From Oscillospiraceae bacterium (GTDB lineage: Bacteria; Bacillota; Clostridia; Oscillospirales; Oscillospiraceae), in NCBI GenBank assembly GCA_017378975.1, contig JAFNXT010000015.1:1-6607 (forward strand): a stretch of 6,607 bases of DNA, in the 5' to 3' direction. A model generated the notes under the pieces. It was not told the origin of the DNA. It saw nothing but the letters and a program-made list of their open reading frames with translations, and made no database searches. The position numbers were made by a program, and so were the translations under genes. Every line of letters begins with the position of its first letter. Position 1 is the stretch's first letter. Positions 1 to 5,219 of this stretch are shown here, in pieces.

Positions 1-3000
1 CTCCACTCCGAAGCTGGGTGCCTATGGCATCGTAGGCGCGACCAATTCCTCCGCCAATAGTTATACCGGCCAATGGTTCAACCGGGCGGACAACAATGGT
101 GACGCTACCACTGACGGCGTGGAGAGCAATGAGATCCCCATGACCGCACCTCCGAATACGGATACCTGGGTGTATCTGGTCTATGATCTGACCCAGATCG
201 ACAGCACCAAGACTGCCAATCAGTATTACAATGGTGCGTATTCCAGTTCGTATCCCTATATCACATATCTGTATTGCTGGCTTCCCGGTTTTACCGATTC
301 CAACCAGAGCATCGATCTGGCTTACGTAGATGTTCACGCGACCTGGGATGAAGCCAACAACTTCGGCGCGGCGGGTGCCACCTACATGAACACGCTGACC
401 ACCTCGTCCTCCACGACCACTACCACGACACCGACTACCGGCAATGGCTACAAGCACTGGAACATGACCGGCAACGTGGCCTATGCTATGCTGTTCTCCT
501 CCCAGGGCAATGGTTGGAACCCCATCACCTGGACTGAGAACGGCACCTCGTATACCACCGACCGTGGCGGTGCCAACAGTTGGCCCAGCGGCTATTACAG
601 CTATCCCATCGGCGAACATCTGGCCGGCACCGGCCTGGGCAGTTTGCAGTACAAAAACAACATCACCCGTCATCAGATCCCCAGCGATCTGGATTACGTG
701 GTATCCGATGACATCTTCTCCTTCTCTTTCGATTCCAGCTCCTCCGGATATAAAACAGACGACCTGCCTCTTGGATATCAGCTTCTGACCACAGGCACCT
801 CCGGCCTTTGCACCATCGGTCTGCTGGAGTCCAGTCTGGCTACGGTGAAGGCAGGGAACAACAATTATAAGATCCTCCAGTACAAGAACGACACCATCGA
901 TTACATCGCCCAGCTGCTGGAGGCCACCCTGACCATCCCACAAACGGACAAGTACGGCAACTACAATTACAGCTTCATCCAGGGCTCTAAGAGCAGCCAG
1001 TTCGCCTATACCTACGATGCCTCTGCCAATACCGTCACCACAGGGATCACGGTGGATGGGAAGAGCCAGTCCAAGGTGGACCTTGCCACCGCTCTGCGTA
1101 CCCGACTGGGGATCACGTTCCGGTCGGATATGGACAAGGCTGCGACACAGCCGGCCCGGGGCAAGGCTGCCCAGCTGACCGCTGAGAAGCGCTCGAAGCT
1201 GGTCGGTCAGTTCATGGATGTGGTGCCCTACATCGAGACCTTCGCCGATGCGGCCTACTATCTGCTTCACAACATCTTCGTGGACGATTCTTACAGTCAG
1301 CTCCAGGATGAGTACAATTATCTGGTGCTGAGCAAGGGCACCGTCGCCACCAGCGGAAAGGAAGCCTACATCTTCGACGGCGGCTTCTCCACCGGCACCG
1401 GTATGACGGATACCAACGGCGATCTGGCCGCCGACGGAGACTATGCCCAGAAGAGCCAAAGTGCGGTGGTATACGATAAGACCGCCGGAACCATCTCCCT
1501 GTCCTGTGCCAATTCCAAGGACCTGATCTATTACCAGACCAATGCCAGGACCACCCGTTTCCCCTTCCTGCCGATCACCGATGCCACCGGAGATTACGCA
1601 GGCCCCAGCAAGTCCTACTTCGCGGAAGACGCCATCGAGGAGCTGAAGCCCAACAGCATCGGCTATCGGGACCGGAACTACAACTATGTGATCCAGGCCA
1701 ACGGTGAGTTCGTCTACCACGTGGATGATGCTTTGTTCTTCGACTTCGAAGGTGACGATGACGTGTACCTGTTCGTCAACGACGAGCTGGTGCTGGACAT
1801 CGGCGGTGCCCACTCCATCACCAAGGTGGGCTTCAACATGAACGACTATGTGGACAAGGCCAGATCCATCCTGGAGGACAACGAAAGCCTGCCCGGCTAC
1901 TATACCGGCATGAGCGACAGCGATTTTGAAGCCATCCTGGCTGCCTCCAATCTGGACGCTGCCACCAAGGAGTCCTACCGCCGCTGGCACAAGCTGGACC
2001 TTGCCGACGGTCAGAGCTACGCCATCGACTTCTACTACATGGAGCGTCACGGCTATGGCGCCAATATGCGGATCGCCACCAACATCGTCATGACCGACCC
2101 CTCCATGCAGACCAACAAGACCGCTTATCAGGGTGGCGACGAGATCCCCTATGGCGGTATCGCGGATAAGGACCAACTGGTGGAGTACAGCTTCTCCATC
2201 ACCAACAGCGGTAACAACAAGCTCTATGACCTGACCATGACGGACACTACCATCGGCGTGAAGCTGGATAAGGAGAGCGGTCTGGTGATCAGCAACGCGG
2301 CGGGGAAGAACGCCAACGCCGTGTTCGATAAAGACGGCGGAACGCTGGATGTATCGGATCTGACGATCAACATCTCAGGATATACGGGGCCGAATCTCAG
2401 CGGCCCGGTGTCTGTGGATGTGACCCTTCCGGACAATGCCGCGCTGAAAAAATACATGGAGGACCTGACCTCACCGAACACCCAGACCGAAGACACCTCC
2501 AGTCTGTACGCAGGTTCCGGCCTGTGGAAGGATGCCACCGTCACCGTCCGTGGCATCTACGTGAATCTGAACAAGGTCGCCTTCACCGGCAACCAGTTCC
2601 CCAACACGTTGGAGACCACGGCGGCTACGGCGATCGGCTCCAAAACGCTCCTCAACGGTAAGGATACCCATATGGTGCGTGTCATGTCCAGCGGTATCCA
2701 GTTCTACATGTGGGCAGGCCACTATCTGGGCATCCGGCGTGAGGACGTGTTCTCTCAGATGACAGACGAAGCCAAGTTGGGCCTGCTGCCGGACAGCCAG
2801 AAAAACGATCCTTCCACGAATCTGGCAAATCTGAAGCCCACCTGGACCTGGATGACGCCCTGTCTTGCCAACGGCACGGCGTATAACTGGGCCGGTGTCA
2901 CCGTCACCCAAAGTGAGGGCACCACTGCCACCGGCGTCCACGGTACCCTCCTGCGGCTCGATTTCCAGAAGCCCGGAAAGTATGTGTTCTATCTGAGGGT

Positions 3001-5131
3001 CTGGCGAAGTGGTAACAACGGCAATGGCTGGCCGGACCAATTCTCCATCATCCCGGTAACGGTCTACGTTGCGGATGTAGAGGACGATGTGATGGTCCTG
3101 GACTACGGCCTGAAGGCGGAGCTCACCGGCGAAGGCGGCATCAAAGCCAATGATACGGTATCCTTCGGTAACTCGTCCTACTCCATCATGAGCATGACCA
3201 CCAACGGCTCCGCTGTCAGCTACATGAAGTATACCAATAGTGCATACTCTACCGGCGATGCCAACCGGATCTCCTTCCCCGCGAAGGACGGGACCTCCCT
3301 GACCACCGGCGACGGCACCTTCACCGTGACGGACGATACCGATGACCGGCTCTATTTCCAGCCCACAGACTTCATGGACGAGCCCAATACCATGTATATG
3401 GCCGTCACGGTCCACGACAAGACCGCCACCCCCAACGCCGTTGGCCCTGCCAATGCCTCTTCCGGGGGCGCATACAAGATCGACATCTCCAAGGAAGTCC
3501 AGATGTATCAGAAGGTGACTGTGGTCCCCGCCAACGTGGTCTACTACGAGGATGACTTCACCGCCCTCCGGTACTCCGATGACAGCGGCAGCTTCACCCA
3601 CCACGGCGCCGGCAGCGGCACGCTGATCCAGTCCGCGGACCAGACCACGCCCTACGGTCAGGACCCGGCCTATGCTTCCAACAACAAGATGAGCGGTAAC
3701 AGCCTGAAGGAATACGCGATCGAGGATGATGCCGTCTTCGCCTCCTTCGACTTCACAGGCACCGGCTTCGAGATCCTCAGCCGTACCGATGCCACCACCT
3801 GCGGCACCATGATCGTTCAGGTCACCAACGAGGCCGACGAGCTGGTCCGGCATATGCCGGTGATCACTGAGTTCGATAACCACACCAACGGCAACGGCGG
3901 CAGCGAAGTCATCTATCAGGTGCCGGTGATCCGTGTGGAGGGTCTGGAGCCCGGTCGCTACCATGTGACCGTGTCCGGCAGCCCGGAGTATGACGTGGAA
4001 GCTTCCAAAGATCTCTGGAAGGAAGACGAACAGGGCGAGCTCCTGCCTCCCCTCTCCCGGTATCAGAACGCGCTCTACATCGACGGCATCCGCATCTTCC
4101 AGCCCATGGGGGCCGATCCCAGAGACGAACAGGATGTCCCCTACTACAACGACCGGGAAGCCGGTGCCAAATTCTATGAGGTCCGCCAGCTCCTGCTGGA
4201 CAGCCAGTTGGCCTTCGTCAACTGGACCAGTGTCAACAGTGGCTTCCAGGCCTGTACCGGCAACATGATCTGGACCGAGAACCGGAACGGTCTGATCGAT
4301 GCCAACGACCAGTCCTACGATGCCAACCTGGTGGACAGCATCGAGGATTATCTGGTATACGGTCCCAACAACGAACTGTATTTCCGCCGCACCAACGAAC
4401 CCACGGGCACTCAGAACCCCAACGGCACCGAGGTGACCAACCGTCAGATGCTCCTGTTCTATGTCCGGGAAGATGACAGCAATGCCGGCGGATCGGTCCA
4501 GATCGCCTTGCGGGCCCAGAACTTCAAGCATTTCCAGAGCAAGGACAGCATTATGGGCATCGCCATGGATCTGTTCTACCTGAAAGCCACCACGACCTCC
4601 GTGGTAGAGACGAAACTGGCACAGATCGGGACCGGCACGGAGCAGTACGTCCAGATCGACTACACCACCTGTCCTTACACCACCGACGCCGAAGGTCGGC
4701 GGATCTACAGCGTGATGCTTCTTGCCCGGACCAACAACAACTCTGACGGCATGCTGTCCTTCACCAGCCTGAAGACCTCCGGTCTGACGGTCCTCCCTGT
4801 TTTCGAGGTGGACAGTGACCTGACCGAAGATCAGATCCTCTCCGGCACCACCTGGACATACGACAGCAACGGTATGCTGGTGAACGAGGAGGGTCGCACC
4901 TACGGCTCCACCTATCTGGACCTGCGCCAGCTGGCCCGTACGATCCAGACCGTGGAGCAGGCCCGTACGCTGGCTGAAAAGCGCCCCATCCCCGAGGTCC
5001 AGACCGCCGTCCCCACCCCCGCTCCCGAGCTCATGTCCAAGCAGACGAAACTCATCCTCTTGGGTATCGGTTCTGCGATAGCGCTGGTCGGAGCCTGGTG
5101 GCTGACGAGAAAGTATCTCCATCTGCTGTAA
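1..5131 (+). CDS. Giant fibro-slime domain surface protein, C-terminally membrane-anchored (5' partial)
   Basis: The frame is open from base 2 to the TAA at 5129-5131, giving 1709 visible residues. The GTG at 119 is only an internal Val codon, since 39 in-frame codons precede it, so the true start and any signal peptide lie outside the window. Seen in order (residues numbered from base 2): a jelly-roll-like segment (about 56-121), a Thr/Ser run (133-146), a charged helical stretch (about 360-450), a fibro-slime domain (about 520-694), an Ig/DUF11-like segment (about 729-822), a Trp-rich unassigned module (about 893-1025), a VLDYGL-containing module (1032 on), a lectin-like beta-sandwich (about 1244-1370), a further beta-rich region to about 1610, a Pro-rich stalk and a membrane helix (1684-1701). 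Such proteins are large exported adhesin-like molecules of Clostridia, and the exact ligand is unknown. The composition (many Gly, Thr, Asn, Asp and Tyr; few Cys) fits an extracellular protein. I am confident of the reading frame and the surface-protein class, less so of function. Confidence 0.8.
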   Translation, partial: STPKLGAYGIVGATNSSANSYTGQWFNRADNNGDATTDGVESNEIPMTAPPNTDTWVYLVYDLTQIDSTKTANQYYNGAYSSSYPYITYLYCWLPGFTDSNQSIDLAYVDVHATWDEANNFGAAGATYMNTLTTSSSTTTTTTPTTGNGYKHWNMTGNVAYAMLFSSQGNGWNPITWTENGTSYTTDRGGANSWPSGYYSYPIGEHLAGTGLGSLQYKNNITRHQIPSDLDYVVSDDIFSFSFDSSSSGYKTDDLPLGYQLLTTGTSGLCTIGLLESSLATVKAGNNNYKILQYKNDTIDYIAQLLEATLTIPQTDKYGNYNYSFIQGSKSSQFAYTYDASANTVTTGITVDGKSQSKVDLATALRTRLGITFRSDMDKAATQPARGKAAQLTAEKRSKLVGQFMDVVPYIETFADAAYYLLHNIFVDDSYSQLQDEYNYLVLSKGTVATSGKEAYIFDGGFSTGTGMTDTNGDLAADGDYAQKSQSAVVYDKTAGTISLSCANSKDLIYYQTNARTTRFPFLPITDATGDYAGPSKSYFAEDAIEELKPNSIGYRDRNYNYVIQANGEFVYHVDDALFFDFEGDDDVYLFVNDELVLDIGGAHSITKVGFNMNDYVDKARSILEDNESLPGYYTGMSDSDFEAILAASNLDAATKESYRRWHKLDLADGQSYAIDFYYMERHGYGANMRIATNIVMTDPSMQTNKTAYQGGDEIPYGGIADKDQLVEYSFSITNSGNNKLYDLTMTDTTIGVKLDKESGLVISNAAGKNANAVFDKDGGTLDVSDLTINISGYTGPNLSGPVSVDVTLPDNAALKKYMEDLTSPNTQTEDTSSLYAGSGLWKDATVTVRGIYVNLNKVAFTGNQFPNTLETTAATAIGSKTLLNGKDTHMVRVMSSGIQFYMWAGHYLGIRREDVFSQMTDEAKLGLLPDSQKNDPSTNLANLKPTWTWMTPCLANGTAYNWAGVTVTQSEGTTATGVHGTLLRLDFQKPGKYVFYLRVWRSGNNGNGWPDQFSIIPVTVYVADVEDDVMVLDYGLKAELTGEGGIKANDTVSFGNSSYSIMSMTTNGSAVSYMKYTNSAYSTGDANRISFPAKDGTSLTTGDGTFTVTDDTDDRLYFQPTDFMDEPNTMYMAVTVHDKTATPNAVGPANASSGGAYKIDISKEVQMYQKVTVVPANVVYYEDDFTALRYSDDSGSFTHHGAGSGTLIQSADQTTPYGQDPAYASNNKMSGNSLKEYAIEDDAVFASFDFTGTGFEILSRTDATTCGTMIVQVTNEADELVRHMPVITEFDNHTNGNGGSEVIYQVPVIRVEGLEPGRYHVTVSGSPEYDVEASKDLWKEDEQGELLPPLSRYQNALYIDGIRIFQPMGADPRDEQDVPYYNDREAGAKFYEVRQLLLDSQLAFVNWTSVNSGFQACTGNMIWTENRNGLIDANDQSYDANLVDSIEDYLVYGPNNELYFRRTNEPTGTQNPNGTEVTNRQMLLFYVREDDSNAGGSVQIALRAQNFKHFQSKDSIMGIAMDLFYLKATTTSVVETKLAQIGTGTEQYVQIDYTTCPYTTDAEGRRIYSVMLLARTNNNSDGMLSFTSLKTSGLTVLPVFEVDSDLTEDQILSGTTWTYDSNGMLVNEEGRTYGSTYLDLRQLARTIQTVEQARTLAEKRPIPEVQTAVPTPAPELMSKQTKLILLGIGSAIALVGAWWLTRKYLHLL
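167..364 (+). other. Jelly-roll-like (carbohydrate-binding-type) segment in the surface protein
   Basis: Residues 56-121 of the visible protein read like the second half of a galactose-binding or CBM-type jelly roll. A Trp followed by a strand and Asp (WVYLVYDLT) leads through a Tyr-rich turn and the YLYCWLPG strand to a closing strand, SIDLAYVDVHATWDEANNF. The pattern 'W-x-hydrophobic-D-L-[ST] ... [IV]-D-[ILV]-x-Y-[IV] ... E-A' is familiar from cell-surface modules of Clostridia. The front half of the module starts at or before the window edge. The assignment rests on pattern recognition only; a generic beta-sandwich is the alternative. Confidence 0.45.
1560..2083 (+). other. Fibro-slime (PA14-like) domain
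   Basis: The core motif at 1742-1813 (residues 581-604) contains DFEGDDDVYLFVND followed by LVLDIGGAH. This matches the fibro-slime hallmark 'F-x-G-D-D-D-V-x-x-F-[IV]-N-x-x-L-V-x-D-x-G-G-x-H'. The closing strand pair IDFYYMERHGYGANMRI (within 2018-2074) matches the family's '[FY]-D-[FL]-[FY]-x-x-E-R-H ... N-[FM]-R-I'. The acidic triplet sits where related PA14-type lectins use consecutive aspartates to hold calcium, so calcium-dependent sugar binding is possible but inferred. About 60 mostly helical residues (1814-1993) separate the two motifs, longer than in the simplest versions of the domain. The upstream edge near 1560 is approximate. Confidence 0.85.
2186..2464 (+). other. Ig-like / DUF11-like segment after the fibro-slime domain
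   Basis: The segment opens with VEYSFSITNSGNNKLYDLTMTD, shown here in parts as the strand YSFSITNSG and the turn LYDLTMTD. This resembles the start of DUF11-type or prealbumin-like Ig modules, 'Y-x-[IV]-x-V-x-N-x-G-x-x-x-[IL]-x-[DN]-[VL]-x-[IV]-x-D'. It ends near a PVSVDVTLPDN strand and a short helix. Modules of this type usually act as rigid spacers that hold ligand-binding domains away from the cell. Recognition is by the first two strands only, and the C-terminal edge is approximate. Confidence 0.5.
3731..4111 (+). other. Lectin-like beta-sandwich module (FTGTGFEILSRTDA ... YIDGIRIFQP)
   Basis: Residues 1244-1370 begin with a strand reading DFTGTGFEILSRTDATTCG. They continue through the pair VPVIRVEGLEPGRYHVTVSG and close with YIDGIRIFQPMG. 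The pattern 'F-x-G-T-G-F-[DE]-[IL]-[IL]-[GS]-R-[TS]' followed by 'Y-x-[VF]-x-[IV]-x-G ... [LF]-Y-I-D-[AG]-[IV]-R-[IV]-[FY]' is typical of jelly-roll carbohydrate-binding modules, with the last Asp-x-x-Arg strand closing the sheet. It recurs in large Clostridia surface proteins that also carry fibro-slime domains. Sugar specificity cannot be read from the sequence. A preceding strand, VVPANVVYYEDDF (from 3521), probably opens the same module or a linker to it. Confidence 0.55.
4979..5128 (+). other. Pro-rich stalk and C-terminal membrane anchor
   Basis: A proline-rich stretch (PIPEVQTAVPTPAPE) leads into an uncharged 18-residue helix, LILLGIGSAIALVGAWWL (5051-5104). The basic tail TRKYLHLL then ends the protein. 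The positive charges after the helix predict that the tail lies in the cytoplasm and the whole 1680-residue ectodomain outside. The layout resembles a sortase signal (stalk, hydrophobic segment, basic tail), but no LPXTG or close variant precedes the helix; PAPEL is the nearest proline-containing sequence. Simple membrane anchoring is therefore the more likely reading. Confidence 0.8.
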
Positions 5132-5152
5132 GAAAGCGGCATAAAACGAACG

Positions 5153-5187
5153 ATGAGCCGACCCCTCACGGGGCCGGCTCATTTGTT
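5153..5187. terminator. Probable bidirectional intrinsic terminator between convergent genes
   Basis: ATGAGCCG (5153-5160) pairs perfectly with CGGCTCAT (5175-5182). An A/C mismatch (5161/5174) and four C-G pairs (5162-5165 with 5170-5173) extend the stem to a TCAC loop. The + strand arm runs into TTTGTT (5182-5187), and the complementary direction meets CGTTCGTTTTAT (complement of 5141-5152). Both sides are only moderately T-rich, but the stem is strong. It starts 21 bases after the + strand stop and ends 37 bases from the - strand stop, so it can serve both genes. Confidence 0.82.
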
Positions 5188-5219
5188 CATGTGGCGTATA
5201 CCTCCACGCCGTAATTACG

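Noticed and set aside
119..121. GTG as the start codon of the giant gene
   Set aside because: The frame continues open upstream to base 2 with protein-like sequence of the same composition (STPKLGAYGIVGATNSS...), and no ribosome site precedes the GTG.
2471..5182. A 903-codon open frame antisense to the giant surface gene
   Set aside because: Its codons are exactly in register with the sense codons, so stops could only arise opposite TTA, CTA or TCA, which this gene avoids; the frame ends exactly at a TCA Ser codon (2471-2473). The translation shows no domain pattern, its ATG (5182-5180) lies in the terminator stem, and the nearest GGAGG (5206-5202) is 19 bases away, too far to be a ribosome site.
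5181..5190. A tiny ORF (ATG AAC AAA TGA) on the - strand preceded by GGAGG
   Set aside because: Three codons, no downstream gene for it to lead into, and it sits between a stop codon and a terminator.
5193..5210. A second small hairpin (GGCGT/ACGCC, 8-base loop) between the genes
   Set aside because: Only five pairs, and no T-run follows in either direction. It overlaps the coding-like extension after the - strand stop, and chance is a sufficient explanation.
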